Source of the DNA: an uncultured Bacteroidia bacterium
GTDB lineage: Bacteria > Bacteroidota > Bacteroidia > Bacteroidales > CAJPTX01
Direction: 5' to 3'
NCBI GenBank assembly: GCA_938038735.1
Contig: CALHSW010000029.1
Span: 58,102-122,101, forward strand
DNA length: 64,000 nt
In this document: positions 23,493 to 31,902 of the stretch, piece after piece
Layout of the letters: each line of letters starts with the position of its first letter
Numbering within the stretch: the stretch's first letter is position 1
Program-made: the position numbers and the translations under genes
Notes under the pieces: generated by a model
What the model saw: the letters and a program-made list of their open reading frames with translations, nothing else
What the model was told of the DNA's origin: nothing
The model's database searches: none

Positions 23493-24278
23493 TTATTCCT
23501 CCTCTGCGTCTCTACTCTTTGCGTTAAACTGCCGTAGCTCAAAGTTTTGTCCAAGGTATACGCGCCGCACCTCGGGGTCATCGGCCAGCTCCTGCGCAGT
23601 GCCCGACTTGAGGATGGATCCCTCAAACAGGAGGTAGGCACGGTCAGTGATGGAGAGCGTTTCGTGGACGTTGTGGTCGGTGATGAGAATGCCGATGTTG
23701 CGATCCTTGAGGTGCGCCACGATGTGCTGTATATCCTCCACGGCGATAGGGTCAACCCCCGCGAAGGGCTCATCGAGCAGGATAAATTTGGGGTCAATGG
23801 CCAGTGCCCGGGCAATCTCCGTACGCCTACGCTCGCCGCCAGAGAGCTGTACGCCGTAGCTCTTACGTATCTTTTGCAGCGAGAATTCCTCGATGAGGCT
23901 CTCCGTTTTCTCGCGCTGCTGCTGCTTGGAGTACCCGTTCATCTCCATCACGGAGCGGATGTTATCCTCCACGCTGAGCTTGCGGAACACGCTCGCCTCC
24001 TGCGCGAGGTAGCCTATGCCGCGCTTAGCGCGTTTGTAGACGGGTTCGCGCGTGATGTCGTCATCATTGAGGAAAATGCGCCCCTCGTTGGGGGAAATTA
24101 GCCCCACAATCATGTAGAACGTGGTGGTCTTCCCCGCGCCATTTGGCCCAAGCAGCCCCACGATCTCTCCCTGCTGCACCTCCACGCTCACCTGCTTCAC
24201 AACGGTGCGCGTGCGGTATCGCTTCACGAGGTTATCAGTGCGCAGCCGCATCTGGCCCCCTTGCTTCTCTGTATCCAT
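23493..24278 (-). CDS. lptB: LPS export ABC transporter ATP-binding protein LptB
   Basis: Cytoplasmic ATPase that drives lipopolysaccharide extraction with LptF/LptG. Walker A is 'GPNGAGKTT', the Q-loop '[17 protein letters not shown]' is the LptB form, the signature is '[16 protein letters not shown]', Walker B '[13 protein letters not shown]' and the switch 'TDHNVHETL'. The length of 261 is slightly longer than the E. coli protein because of an acidic C-terminal tail ('SRDAEEE'). The rest of the Lpt system is not in the window. Its own promoter element lies 22 bases upstream. Confidence 0.93.
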   Translation of the reverse strand: MDTEKQGGQMRLRTDNLVKRYRTRTVVKQVSVEVQQGEIVGLLGPNGAGKTTTFYMIVGLISPNEGRIFLNDDDITREPVYKRAKRGIGYLAQEASVFRKLSVEDNIRSVMEMNGYSKQQQREKTESLIEEFSLQKIRKSYGVQLSGGERRRTEIARALAIDPKFILLDEPFAGVDPIAVEDIQHIVAHLKDRNIGILITDHNVHETLSITDRAYLLFEGSILKSGTAQELADDPEVRRVYLGQNFELRQFNAKSRDAEEE

Positions 24279-24300
24279 GAAGTACCGACAAATGTTGGTG

Positions 24301-24308
24301 CAAAGGTA
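24301..24308 (-). promoter_or_regulatory. -7 promoter element for lptB
   Basis: TACCTTTG on the minus strand, 22 bases upstream of the lptB start codon. Confidence 0.55.
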
Positions 24309-24374
24309 GAAAAAATGGGGTAAGAAGATCGCGCAGCGTAGAAGTAAAAATTTTGTGGAGGCGTTGGAAAAGAG

Positions 24375-24382
24375 TAACTTTG
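24375..24382 (+). promoter_or_regulatory. -7 promoter element for the thiE-thiG-purS cluster
   Basis: TAACTTTG lies inside the upstream extension of the thiE open frame and only 11 bases before ATG 24394. It argues that translation starts at 24394 (nearly leaderless) or 24463. No TPP riboswitch is visible around it. Confidence 0.5.
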
Positions 24383-24393
24383 CCGCGGAGATT

Positions 24394-25083
24394 ATGGGAC
24401 AGGAGACGATAAATAGCGTCTCGCCGTGGACGGGCGAGGCGGTGGAGGATAGCGACCGGCTGATGTTGGTGACGCTGCAGGATAGCCCTTATTCGGTGCG
24501 GGAGCAGGCCGAGGCCTTCCTGCTGGGCGGGGGGCGTGTGATACAGTACCGCGCCAAGGGGGTGGCGCGCGAGCAGATGCTGCGCGAGGCCAATGCGTTG
24601 GTGGCACTATGCGCTGACTTTGAGGCCACGCTGATCGTTAACGATTTTATAGAGATCGCTAGGGAGGTGCAGGCTGACGGCATACACCTGGGGCTTGACG
24701 ATGCCCCCACGACGCGCGCCCGCACAGCCCTCGGAGAGAACGCAATCATTGGCGCTACGGCGCATAGCGTGAAGGAGCTGCAGGCGCTCGCTTCGCAGCC
24801 AATTGACTACGTGGGGCTTGGCCCCTTCCGCATGACGCAAACCAAGCGAAACCTGCCCGCGCCGCATGGGGCTGCGGGTACGGCACGCTTGGTGACAGCC
24901 GCGCGGGCGGCGGGGCTGAACGTCCCCATCTTTGCTATTGGAGGAATTGACGACATGGACATTCGTGATATCCTGAACGCCGGATGCATGGGCGTGGCGG
25001 TCTCTGCCAGCATTGCCTTGGCTAGCGACCCGCAGCGTGCAACGATGCGTTTCTTGGAACGAATCAATAGGAATGCCCGATAG
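24394..25083 (+). CDS. thiE: Thiamine phosphate synthase
   Basis: Joins hydroxymethylpyrimidine-PP and thiazole phosphate to make thiamine phosphate. TIM-barrel motifs, numbered from ATG 24394: 'VIQYRAKG' (about 51-58), '[21 protein letters not shown]' (about 82-102), '[12 protein letters not shown]', '[14 protein letters not shown]' and '[12 protein letters not shown]'. The open frame begins at 24355, but a TAACTTTG promoter element sits inside that extension. ATG 24394 gives 229 residues; ATG 24463, 14 bases after a GGAGG, gives 206 and matches the usual ThiE start better. It is followed by thiG 13 bases later. Confidence 0.9.
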   Translation: MGQETINSVSPWTGEAVEDSDRLMLVTLQDSPYSVREQAEAFLLGGGRVIQYRAKGVAREQMLREANALVALCADFEATLIVNDFIEIAREVQADGIHLGLDDAPTTRARTALGENAIIGATAHSVKELQALASQPIDYVGLGPFRMTQTKRNLPAPHGAAGTARLVTAARAAGLNVPIFAIGGIDDMDIRDILNAGCMGVAVSASIALASDPQRATMRFLERINRNAR

Positions 25084-25096
25084 AAAGGGAGTTATT

Positions 25097-25870
25097 ATGT
25101 TGGAGATAGGTAAGTATCAGTTTTCATCGCACCTGCTGCTGGGCACGGGCAAATTCGCCTCAAACGATATCATGCGCAAGGCGATTATCGCTTCGGGGAG
25201 CGAGTTGGTGACCGTGGCGTTGAAACGTGTAGACGTGCACAATAGCGCAGACGACCTGCTCGCGCACATACAGATGCCGGGGGTGCACGTGCTCCCCAAC
25301 ACATCGGGCGTACGTACGGCCAAGGAGGCCATATTCGCGGCCGAGATGGCGAGGGAGGCGTTGGGTACAGATCTCTTGAAGCTGGAGATTCACCCCGACC
25401 CGCGGTATCTCCTCCCGGATGGCGAGGAGACCCTGGAAGCGACTAAGACGCTGGCCCGGGAGGGCTTTACCGTGCTGCCGTACGTGCAGACTGACCCCGT
25501 GCTATGCAAGAAGCTTGAGGACGCAGGGGCTGCCGCCGTAATGCCTCTCGGCTCGCCGATAGGTAGCAATCGTGGGGTGCGTACGCGGGACTTTATACAG
25601 ATTATCGTGGAGCAATCCAGCGTGCCGGTGATTGTCGATGCGGGGATAGGGTCGCCTGCTGATGCCGCGGAGGCAATCGAGCTGGGCGCGAGCGGCGTGC
25701 TGGTGAACACGGCGATAGCCATTGCGGGCAACCCAGCCCAAATGGCGGTGGCGTTCCGCAGGGCGGTTGAGGGGGCTTTGCTAGGGGTAGCGGCTGGCTT
25801 GGCGCCGCGCGGCGGCGCAGTGGCCGTGGGCACGAGCCCATTGACCGATTTTTTTGACCTGGTACAGTAG
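25097..25870 (+). CDS. thiG: Thiazole synthase
   Basis: Makes thiazole phosphate from deoxyxylulose 5-phosphate, dehydroglycine and ThiS thiocarboxylate. It starts '[20 protein letters not shown]', has the active-site lysine region '[23 protein letters not shown]', then '[14 protein letters not shown]' and '[31 protein letters not shown]'. The 257-residue length is typical. The open frame extends 28 codons into thiE, but GAAAGGGAG before ATG 25097 and family alignment set the start. ThiS, ThiF, ThiC and ThiH are not nearby, so the cluster is incomplete here. Confidence 0.95.
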   Translation: MLEIGKYQFSSHLLLGTGKFASNDIMRKAIIASGSELVTVALKRVDVHNSADDLLAHIQMPGVHVLPNTSGVRTAKEAIFAAEMAREALGTDLLKLEIHPDPRYLLPDGEETLEATKTLAREGFTVLPYVQTDPVLCKKLEDAGAAAVMPLGSPIGSNRGVRTRDFIQIIVEQSSVPVIVDAGIGSPADAAEAIELGASGVLVNTAIAIAGNPAQMAVAFRRAVEGALLGVAAGLAPRGGAVAVGTSPLTDFFDLVQ

Positions 25871-25940
25871 GAAAATCCGGGTACATGGAGAGTAAACGCA
25901 ACGCGCAATGCGCAGCGAAAAAATAGAAGAGGAGACGGAG

Positions 25941-26195
25941 ATGAAGTATGAGGTTTCAGTGGATGTGATGCCCTTGGAGGCGTTGCTCGATCCGCAGGGA
26001 AAGGCTGTACAGGGTACGATAGCGCAGCTCGGCTATAAAGGGGTAGAAAATGTGCGCATAGGCAAGCACATCGTGCTGCACGTGGAGGCGGAGAGTGAAG
26101 ATGCCGTGCGCAGCATGGCCAACGAGCTATGCGCCAAGCTGCTGTCAAACCCCGTCATGGAGGGGTTTACCTACAGCGTGAAGGCCTTGAAGTAG
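25941..26195 (+). CDS. purS: Phosphoribosylformylglycinamidine synthase subunit PurS
   Basis: A small 84-residue subunit that bridges PurL and PurQ in the multi-subunit FGAR amidotransferase of purine synthesis. It reads 'MKYEVSVDVMPLEALLDPQGKAVQGTIAQLGYKGVENVRIGKHI' and ends in 'NPVMEGFTYSV', both standard PurS features. The start at 25941 is preceded by GGAGACGGAG; the open frame extends 11 codons upstream without family similarity. PurQ and PurL are not adjacent. Confidence 0.9.
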   Translation: MKYEVSVDVMPLEALLDPQGKAVQGTIAQLGYKGVENVRIGKHIVLHVEAESEDAVRSMANELCAKLLSNPVMEGFTYSVKALK

Positions 26196-26215
26196 CGAGG
26201 TATCATTAGCACGAG

Positions 26216-27058
26216 GTGAACTTTTCATCGCAGCTTCGAGAGGGGAAGGTATGTCTCGAAGATTTGATTGATGCCAAGAATCCACGCCTTCGCAAGTGGA
26301 TTCCCCGTTTCGTGCTCTCCTACTTGAAACGCATTGTACACCTTGATGAGGTGAATGCCGCCATCTCGAGGCATAAGGGGGAGCATGGCGTGCAGTTCGC
26401 AGAGAACATACTCCGAGAGTTTAAGACGGAGTATTCTGTGGAGGGCTTTGACAATTTGCTGCCTGATAGCCGCTACATACTGGTGTCAAACCACCCGCTA
26501 GGGGGGCTTGACGGCATGGTGCTGATAGCCTTTTTCGGGCGTAGATTTGATAAAATATACTTCCCGGTCAACGATCTCCTCACGGCCCTTCCGCAGTTTG
26601 ACGACGTGTTTTTACCCATCAACAAGCACGGTGCGCAGACGCAGGAGAACGCTCGCCGCCTCGAGGAGGCGTACGCTTCAGATGCGCAGATCCTCTACTT
26701 CCCGGCAGGCCTGTGTTCGCGTAAGGGCAAAGGGGGCCTAGTGAAAGACCTTGAGTGGAAACCCAGCTTTGTGACAAAGGCGGTGGAACACCACCGCGAC
26801 GTGGTGCCAATGTTCTTTCAAGGCAAGAACTCAAACTTCTTTTACAATCTGGCGCGTTGGCGTAAGCGGTTGGGTATCAAGGCGAACGTAGAGATGCTTT
26901 ACCTGGTAGATGAGATGTATCGCCAGCAGGGCGCCAACCTGAAGGTAATCATCGGGGACCCCATACCGTGGCAAACATTTCAGGATAAGAGCCGAAACCG
27001 CAGGGAGTGGGCTGCGTGGGTGAAGGGAAAGACCTACGCATTGGCGGGGAATAGCTAG
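26216..27058 (+). CDS. PlsC-like acyltransferase (hemolysin-type lipid acyltransferase)
   Basis: A 280-residue 1-acylglycerol-3-phosphate acyltransferase-like protein with a GTG start. The catalytic HxxxxD motif is 'NHPLGGLDGMV' (about 93-103), followed by a PlsC-like block 'LYFPAGLCSRKGKG' in the position of the EGTR/FPEG motif. Family relatives in Bacteroides include the O-acyltransferase of glycine or serine lipid synthesis (GlsA type), but no N-acyltransferase partner (GlsB) is next to it. There is no clear transmembrane segment apart from 'ILVSNHPLGGLDGMVLIAFF'. It begins 20 bases after purS. Confidence 0.82.
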   Translation: MNFSSQLREGKVCLEDLIDAKNPRLRKWIPRFVLSYLKRIVHLDEVNAAISRHKGEHGVQFAENILREFKTEYSVEGFDNLLPDSRYILVSNHPLGGLDGMVLIAFFGRRFDKIYFPVNDLLTALPQFDDVFLPINKHGAQTQENARRLEEAYASDAQILYFPAGLCSRKGKGGLVKDLEWKPSFVTKAVEHHRDVVPMFFQGKNSNFFYNLARWRKRLGIKANVEMLYLVDEMYRQQGANLKVIIGDPIPWQTFQDKSRNRREWAAWVKGKTYALAGNS

Positions 27059-27644
27059 CGGGAAGCTGTAGCTACAGAAAGTTTTTGGGCGGGGCTGCAG
27101 GCTGTTTGCGGCCCCGCGGTGTATTCTGCCGTAAATAGCTTCCGAGGGATTTTTGCCGTATGCGTTGCGGCATTGGCCTCCCTATTCGTGTTTGCAGGTG
27201 GTGCAGTCTACGGGTGCGGAATGCCCTCCCTCTCGCACCCGCTTCGTACCCCCTTCGCATCAAATTCGGATTTCTCCGGAGAAATCCGAATTTGATGCGA
27301 AGGGGGTGGTAGGTTGGTGCTTGATGGTTAGCGTTTTATGGAATGGCTACCGTTTTGAGGTGGTAGCGGGCTGTAGGGCTTTGGCTGTATGAGTGTAAGT
27401 CATTAAGGGTTAACCTTCTATAAAATGTGGGATTGAAGCGGGGGGCGGTGCGGATGGCTGGCGAGGGTCAGCCTTTCAGACTGGCTTGCGCTAGGAGTAG
27501 GGGGGTGGGGGCCCCTATTTAGGTAGACTACTAGTCATGCCGTGGTTTTAGCTGCACGAGGGGCTGAGAGGGAGGTAGCGTAGGTTCACTCGCTGCGAAC
27601 GGCCGTTTGTAGTGCTGCTTGTATTGCCGAAAGGTATGATTGCC
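27059..27644. other. 586-bp intergenic region between convergent genes
   Basis: No open frame looks coding; the region is between the 3' ends of the acyltransferase and tlyA genes. Its one striking element is the 60-bp perfect palindrome at 27248-27307. The rest is GC-rich and unremarkable, without a clear terminator beside either gene. Confidence 0.6.
27248..27307. repeat. 60-bp perfect palindrome without spacer
   Basis: Each 30-base arm is the exact reverse complement of the other with the dyad between 27277 and 27278 (centre TCCGGA). The arms begin ACCCCCTTCGCATC and continue through AAATTCGGATTTC. Pairing stops at once outside. As RNA it would form a stem of about 28 bp with a 4-base loop. 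Confidence 0.95.
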
Positions 27645-28454
27645 CTAACTTTTGCGCCACGCGGCGAAGGCGCTGCGGATGATGCCATCAATGTCGATTG
27701 GCAGGGGATTGAGCTGCGGCTGCCGGCTGAGGAGGAGGAGGTACTCAATGTTCTTTTGCGGGGCAAGGCGCGGCGAGTAGGTGAGGCGCAGCGGGGCGAG
27801 GCCGAGGCTCTCGGCTTGGCTAATAGTGCGTTGTAGCACCTCGTGGTGGTCGGCAGGGGAGTTGGCGAGGCCGCCACGCCGTATCTTGGAGGGCCCCACC
27901 TCAAACTGGGGTTTCACCAGCAGCACCGCCCAACCATGGTCGTTGAGAAAGCGGGGGAGCGTGGGGATGACGAAGGAGAGGGAGATGAAAGAAACGTCGC
28001 ACACGATGGCATCAACCGGGATTCCACCAAGGTGGGAAAGCTGAAGGGCGCGGATGTTCAGCCCCTCGAAGGAGGAGACCCGCGGGTCGGTACGTAGCGA
28101 GGGGAGGAGCTGGTCGTGGCCCACATCGATGGCGTAGACGTGGGCGGCACCGTGACGTAACGCGCATTCGGTAAATCCGCCGGTGGAAGCCCCAATGTCG
28201 AGCACGCGGAGCTGGGCGAAGGAGAGGGCGAACTCCGTGATGGCCTTTTCAAGCTTTTCGCCGCCGTGGCTGGCGAAAGCGGGGGAGGCGGTAGCGGTTA
28301 TCTCCACCCTGTCGAGATCGCCAATGGCTTTTGCGGGGGTGCGGCAGATGCTGCCATTGACGGAAACTCGCCCTTCAAGAATGGCCTCCTTGGCCTTTAC
28401 CCTTGAGGGGAAGGCGGCGGTGTTAACGAGGTACGTATCGAGTCGCGTGGCCAT
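27645..28454 (-). CDS. tlyA: TlyA family rRNA 2'-O-methyltransferase
   Basis: A 269-residue protein with an N-terminal S4 RNA-binding domain (3-60, 'RLDTYLVNTAAFPSRVKAKEAILEGRVSVNG') and a FtsJ/RrmJ-like methyltransferase domain whose SAM-binding loop is 'VLDIGASTGGFTE'. Homologs methylate cytidine ribose in 16S and/or 23S rRNA and affect capreomycin sensitivity. Motifs 'DAIVCDVSFISL' and 'LLVKPQFEVG' are conserved. Its promoter element overlaps the upstream region shared divergently with the LolD-like gene. Confidence 0.9.
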   Translation of the reverse strand: MATRLDTYLVNTAAFPSRVKAKEAILEGRVSVNGSICRTPAKAIGDLDRVEITATASPAFASHGGEKLEKAITEFALSFAQLRVLDIGASTGGFTECALRHGAAHVYAIDVGHDQLLPSLRTDPRVSSFEGLNIRALQLSHLGGIPVDAIVCDVSFISLSFVIPTLPRFLNDHGWAVLLVKPQFEVGPSKIRRGGLANSPADHHEVLQRTISQAESLGLAPLRLTYSPRLAPQKNIEYLLLLSRQPQLNPLPIDIDGIIRSAFAAWRKS

Positions 28455-28461
28455 AGCGGCG

Positions 28462-28469
28462 CAAAGGTA
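28462..28469 (-). promoter_or_regulatory. -7 promoter element for tlyA
   Basis: TACCTTTG on the minus strand, 8 bases before the tlyA start codon, so the leader is very short or absent. Confidence 0.5.
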
Positions 28470-28522
28470 CGTAGAAAGTTATTTTTGGCGATGCCCGTAT
28501 CGTATCCTATAGTATGTTTTGC

Positions 28523-28530
28523 TATCTTCG
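28523..28530 (+). promoter_or_regulatory. -7-like promoter element for the LolD-like operon
   Basis: TATCTTCG, one base from TAnnTTTG, about 90 bases upstream of the ATPase start codon. Confidence 0.4.
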
Positions 28531-28619
28531 CGGCGGTTTGGGTGGGGAGTGAACAAAACGAGCGGTGGTAACGTAGTAGGGAAATAGCAAGAAAAGAGCA
28601 TAAGGAAGGAATGCATGGC

Positions 28620-29390
28620 ATGGCGACACGAGAGGCAGTAATTGAGGTGGAGGATGTAAAGAAGATTTACAAAGTGGGGCCGAGCGAGGTGCATGCATTG
28701 GCGGGGGTGAGCCTGACGATTTACCGCAATGAGTACGTGGCGATAATGGGACCATCGGGGTCGGGGAAATCTACGTTAATGAACATTTTGGGATGCCTTG
28801 ATACGCCGAGCGAGGGGCGATACATTCTGAATGGGACGGATGTGAGTAAGATGCAGGATGATCAGCTCGCCGATACACGGAATCGTGAGATAGGGTTTGT
28901 GTTCCAAACGTTCAATCTTCTCCCCCGGTACACGGCGTTGGAGAATGTGGTGCTGCCGCTGATATACGCAGGGGTGCCCAAGGGGGAGCGATTGGAGCGT
29001 GGCCGGGCGGCGCTCACGAGCGTTGGGCTTGAGGAGCGCATGGAGCATAAGCCCAACGAGATGTCGGGCGGGCAGCGGCAGCGCGTGGCGGTGGCGCGGG
29101 CATTGATCAATGATCCCGCGATAATCTTGGCGGATGAGCCGACGGGCAATCTCGACACGAAGACTTCCATTGACATTATGCAGCTTTTCGAGCGGATTTA
29201 CGGTTCGGGGAATACGATTATCGTGGTGACGCACGAGGAGGACATTGCACAGCACGCACGGCGAATCGTGAGGCTACGCGATGGGAAGATAGAGCGTGAC
29301 GAGGTGAATTTGCATCCGGTGCATGCGGGTGCTGAGGAGCTGCGGCGCTTGCAGCAGCGCGAGGAGCAGCTGGCAACAAAAGAAGGTTAG
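28620..29390 (+). CDS. ABC transporter ATP-binding protein (LolD/MacB type)
   Basis: ATPase subunit of an exporter or lipoprotein-release system. It has Walker A 'GPSGSGKST', '[18 protein letters not shown]', the signature '[15 protein letters not shown]', Walker B '[12 protein letters not shown]' and 'VTHEEDIA', all of the LolD/MacB/FtsE group. No permease is adjacent, which is common for this gene in Bacteroidota. Three ATGs (28611, 28620) crowd the start; AAGGAAGG at 28602-28609 is well spaced for 28620. The C-terminal 25 residues are Glu/Arg/Gln-rich. cobO-type adenosyltransferase follows after 5 bases. Confidence 0.88.
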   Translation: MATREAVIEVEDVKKIYKVGPSEVHALAGVSLTIYRNEYVAIMGPSGSGKSTLMNILGCLDTPSEGRYILNGTDVSKMQDDQLADTRNREIGFVFQTFNLLPRYTALENVVLPLIYAGVPKGERLERGRAALTSVGLEERMEHKPNEMSGGQRQRVAVARALINDPAIILADEPTGNLDTKTSIDIMQLFERIYGSGNTIIVVTHEEDIAQHARRIVRLRDGKIERDEVNLHPVHAGAEELRRLQQREEQLATKEG

Positions 29391-29395
29391 GCGCA

Positions 29396-29941
29396 ATGAA
29401 GGTATATACGAAACGGGGCGATAAGGGGCAGACGGATCTGATTGGTGGCGAGCGGGTGGCGAAGAATAGCGCGAACGTGGAGGCGTACGGCACGGTGGAT
29501 GAGCTTATGGCCGCGGTGGGGGTGGCTATGACGTGCGTGGAGGCCGCGGGGCACCGGGAGCAGCTGCAGTGGATACAGAATCGGCTGATGGCCTGCGCGT
29601 CAATCCTGGCGATAGGGAAGGATATTAAAGGGGTTGCGGGCAAGGTGCCGCCCATTACGCAGGCGCACATTCACCAGCTAGAGGAGTGGATCGATGCGTA
29701 CGAGTCGCAGCTGCCGCCGCTGCGGGCCTTCGTGCTGCCAGGGGGGCATTGCATGGCGGTGGCGCAGTCGCACGTGGCCCGCACGATTTGCCGGCGCGCG
29801 GAGCGGCGGATCCTCAGCGTGGAGGGGGTGCCGGATGAGGTGCTAGGGTTTATCAACCGGCTGAGCGACTATTTCTTCAACTACGGGCGCATGCTTGCGC
29901 AGGAAAATAGCGATGATCAAACGCCGTGGGTGCCCAATTGA
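29396..29941 (+). CDS. ATP:cob(I)alamin adenosyltransferase (PduO type)
   Basis: Transfers the adenosyl group of ATP to cob(I)alamin to make coenzyme B12. The N-terminus 'MKVYTKRGDKGQTDLIGGERVAKN' holds the TKxGDxG ATP loop, and 'RRAERR' plus 'FINRLSDYFFNYGR' complete the PduO signature. The 181-residue length is normal. It starts 5 bases after the LolD-like ATPase. The cobalamin genes cobT and cobC lie 11 kb away at 40.9-42.4 kb. Confidence 0.93.
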   Translation: MKVYTKRGDKGQTDLIGGERVAKNSANVEAYGTVDELMAAVGVAMTCVEAAGHREQLQWIQNRLMACASILAIGKDIKGVAGKVPPITQAHIHQLEEWIDAYESQLPPLRAFVLPGGHCMAVAQSHVARTICRRAERRILSVEGVPDEVLGFINRLSDYFFNYGRMLAQENSDDQTPWVPN

Positions 29942-29983
29942 GGGCGGCGCGGTACAAGTGAAAACAAGAAAAACTTTTAGGAT

Positions 29984-30205
29984 ATGTACTGGACGTTAGA
30001 GTTGGCCTCGAAGCTGGAGGATGCCCCGTGGCCGGCGACAAAGGAGGAGCTGATAGATTACGCGCAGCGTTCGGGTGCGCCTATGGAGGTGATTGAGAAT
30101 CTGCGGGACTTGGAGGACGAGGGTGAGGTGTACGATACGATAGAGGACATATGGCCCGACTACCCGACCAAGGATGACTTTTTCTTCAATGAGGATGAGT
30201 ACTAG
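29984..30205 (+). CDS. DUF2795 domain protein
   Basis: A 73-residue, very acidic protein. The central 'PWPATKEELIDYAQRSGAPMEVIENLRDL' is the DUF2795 pattern, a small helical domain of unknown function, and the tail 'DEGEVYDTIEDIWPDYPTKDDFFFNEDEY' is typical of the Bacteroidota version. It is the last gene before a strong terminator and probably belongs to the lolD-cobalamin adenosyltransferase transcript. Confidence 0.85.
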   Translation: MYWTLELASKLEDAPWPATKEELIDYAQRSGAPMEVIENLRDLEDEGEVYDTIEDIWPDYPTKDDFFFNEDEY

Positions 30206-30242
30206 GCGCTAGAGAGCCAAGGGAGCCGCATGCAAATCATCG

Positions 30243-30286
30243 ACGGGACGAGCAGGGGAAAACGCCTATCGTCCCGTTGTTTTTTC
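30243..30286 (+). terminator. Intrinsic terminator after the DUF2795 gene
   Basis: ACGGGACGA (30243-30251) pairs with TCGTCCCGT (30269-30277) around a 17-base loop, followed by TGTTTTTTCTT. Confidence 0.85.
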
Positions 30287-30363
30287 TTAGGAAAAGGTAG
30301 GTGGGGGGCGTTGGTAATAGTGCTACGTTTGATAAAGAATTTAGCGGGTGGAGTACGGAACGC

Positions 30364-31110
30364 ATGAAACAGTATGAAGCCGTGATGGAAGCCATGGAGA
30401 GGCTCGGAGGAATAGCCACTTTAGGGGCCCTTAACGTGGAGGTCTTCAAAATAAAGGGGTGTGAATGGCGCACGAAGACACCCTATGCAAGCATACGTCG
30501 AATCGTGCAGCAAACCAAGGGAATCTACAGGATCAAGCCGGGGCTCTACGGATTGGAGAAATATAGAAGTAGGCTTGAGGCGCAAGGGTTTGTTGTTGAG
30601 GATGAGAAGAATGCTGGTTCGGCTAGCGTTGCGTTGCTAAATCACACGTACTACCAGGGGTTGCTGATAACTATAGGGAATTGTAAAAAGTTCTCCACTT
30701 TTATTCCTAAACAGGATAAGAACAAGCGGTTCTACGATGGACGAACATTGCAGATGCTGGCGAGCCTGGAGGAGCAGCCTAGCTATTCGTATCCAGAACT
30801 GTGCAGCCGTAGCGCAACCATTGACACCATTTGGTTTAACGATAGGCGGATGCCGCACTCGTTCTTTGAGGTGGAGCATTCCACCGACATACAAAACTCA
30901 TTGTTGAAGTTTAACGATTTGCAGGATTTCTACGCACGGATGGTGATTGTGGCGGACGCGAAGCGTAGGCGTGAGTTTGAAGAGAAGATGAAGTACCATG
31001 CATTTGAGGAGCTGCGGGTAAATAAACGGGTTACATTTCTAAGCTACGAGGCGCTGGTACGACAGTACGAAATGGAGATGGAAAAGCAGCGGCTCGATTT
31101 CTTGCTGTAG
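30364..31110 (+). CDS. Winged-helix protein with possible PD-(D/E)XK-like nuclease region
   Basis: I do not recognise a named family. Residues 1-75 (from ATG 30364) look like a winged helix ('VMEAMERLGGIATLGALNVEVF', 'YASIRRIVQQTKGIYRIKPGLYGL'). The C-terminal half has 'IDTIWFN' followed by 'FFEVEHSTDIQNSLLKFNDLQDF', a D...ExE pattern like that of some restriction-endonuclease-fold proteins. The open frame extends 21 codons upstream to a GTG in a G-rich tract just after the terminator; ATG 30364 has a GGTGGAG upstream. It is solitary between a terminator and the rplY promoter, with AT-richer DNA than its neighbours. Confidence 0.55.
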   Translation: MKQYEAVMEAMERLGGIATLGALNVEVFKIKGCEWRTKTPYASIRRIVQQTKGIYRIKPGLYGLEKYRSRLEAQGFVVEDEKNAGSASVALLNHTYYQGLLITIGNCKKFSTFIPKQDKNKRFYDGRTLQMLASLEEQPSYSYPELCSRSATIDTIWFNDRRMPHSFFEVEHSTDIQNSLLKFNDLQDFYARMVIVADAKRRREFEEKMKYHAFEELRVNKRVTFLSYEALVRQYEMEMEKQRLDFLL

Positions 31111-31154
31111 GATCGTCGTTTTTTCCCGCGCATAGCAAAATGGGGGAAAAAGTG

Positions 31155-31162
31155 TACCTTTG
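31155..31162 (+). promoter_or_regulatory. -7 promoter element for rplY-pth
   Basis: TACCTTTG followed by a leader of about 95 bases that contains a small hairpin CTCCC-GT-GGGAG (31171-31182) before the rplY start. Confidence 0.55.
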
Positions 31163-31261
31163 CGGCCGTGCTCCCGTGGGAGAAACGCATGATGGGGCAG
31201 CCAAGGATACGAAATTTTACGGGGGTAGGCTGTCAGGTAGTGCTAACGGTAAGGGGTTACG

Positions 31262-31873
31262 ATGGATATATTCAAGATTAAGGCTGCCTCTCGGCAGGAG
31301 AGAGGGCCGAAGCACGCGCGGCATATGCGCCGTGAAGGCGTGGTGCCAGGGGTGGTGTACGGGCATGGCGACAACGTGTCGATAGCGCTGCAGGAGCGTG
31401 ATTTGACGAAGCTGCTGGTAAATCCAAATGTCTATTTGGTGGAGCTAGAGCTGGATGGCAAGGTGGAGAGCGTGATAATCAAGGAGGTGCAGTACCATCC
31501 GGTGAGCGACCGGCCGGTGCACATTGACTTCTATCGCTACACCGAGGATAAGCCCATCACGATGTCAATCCCGGTGAAGCTGGAAGGGCACGCCGTGGGG
31601 GTGCGGGCTGGCGGTAAGCTGACGCAGGCTGCCCGTAAGCTTACAGTGAAAGGGTTGGCATCGGCCATGCCGAATCGTTTGGTAGTAGATGTGTCGGAGC
31701 TGGACGTTGACAAGAAGATTGTGGTGAGCAATCTCTCGTATGAGGGGCTTACAATACTCAATCCGAGCCATATGGTGGTGGCGGCGGTGCGTGCGCAGCG
31801 TAATATGACGGCGCAGGCTGCTGATACTGCAGCGGCTGCTCCAGCGCCGGCAGCTGCACCGGAAAAGAAGTAG
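31262..31873 (+). CDS. rplY: 50S ribosomal protein L25/general stress protein Ctc
   Basis: 5S rRNA-binding ribosomal protein of the long Ctc form. The N-terminal L25 domain (1-95) has 'GPKHARHMRREGVVPGVVYG' and 'KEVQYHPVSDRPVHIDFYR'. The C-terminal TL5-like domain (about 100-185) has 'VPVKLEGHAVGVRAGG' and 'LVVDVSELDV' (first Val approximate). The last 20 residues are a low-complexity Ala/Pro/Lys tail, common in Bacteroidota L25. Start ATG is preceded by GGTAAGGGG. Pth follows after 29 bases, a conserved gene order in many bacteria. Confidence 0.93.
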   Translation: MDIFKIKAASRQERGPKHARHMRREGVVPGVVYGHGDNVSIALQERDLTKLLVNPNVYLVELELDGKVESVIIKEVQYHPVSDRPVHIDFYRYTEDKPITMSIPVKLEGHAVGVRAGGKLTQAARKLTVKGLASAMPNRLVVDVSELDVDKKIVVSNLSYEGLTILNPSHMVVAAVRAQRNMTAQAADTAAAAPAPAAAPEKK

Positions 31874-31902
31874 CGTACGCCGCAAAATAGAGGATTTGTG
31901 CC

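Noticed and set aside
24309..24374. TPP riboswitch before thiE
   Set aside because: I looked for the conserved CTGAGA and ACCTGATC-type elements and saw none; the promoter lies too close to the start codon.
25390..26148. 252-codon minus-strand open frame over thiG and purS
   Set aside because: Antisense to two certain genes with Pro/Ser/Ala-rich low-complexity translation.
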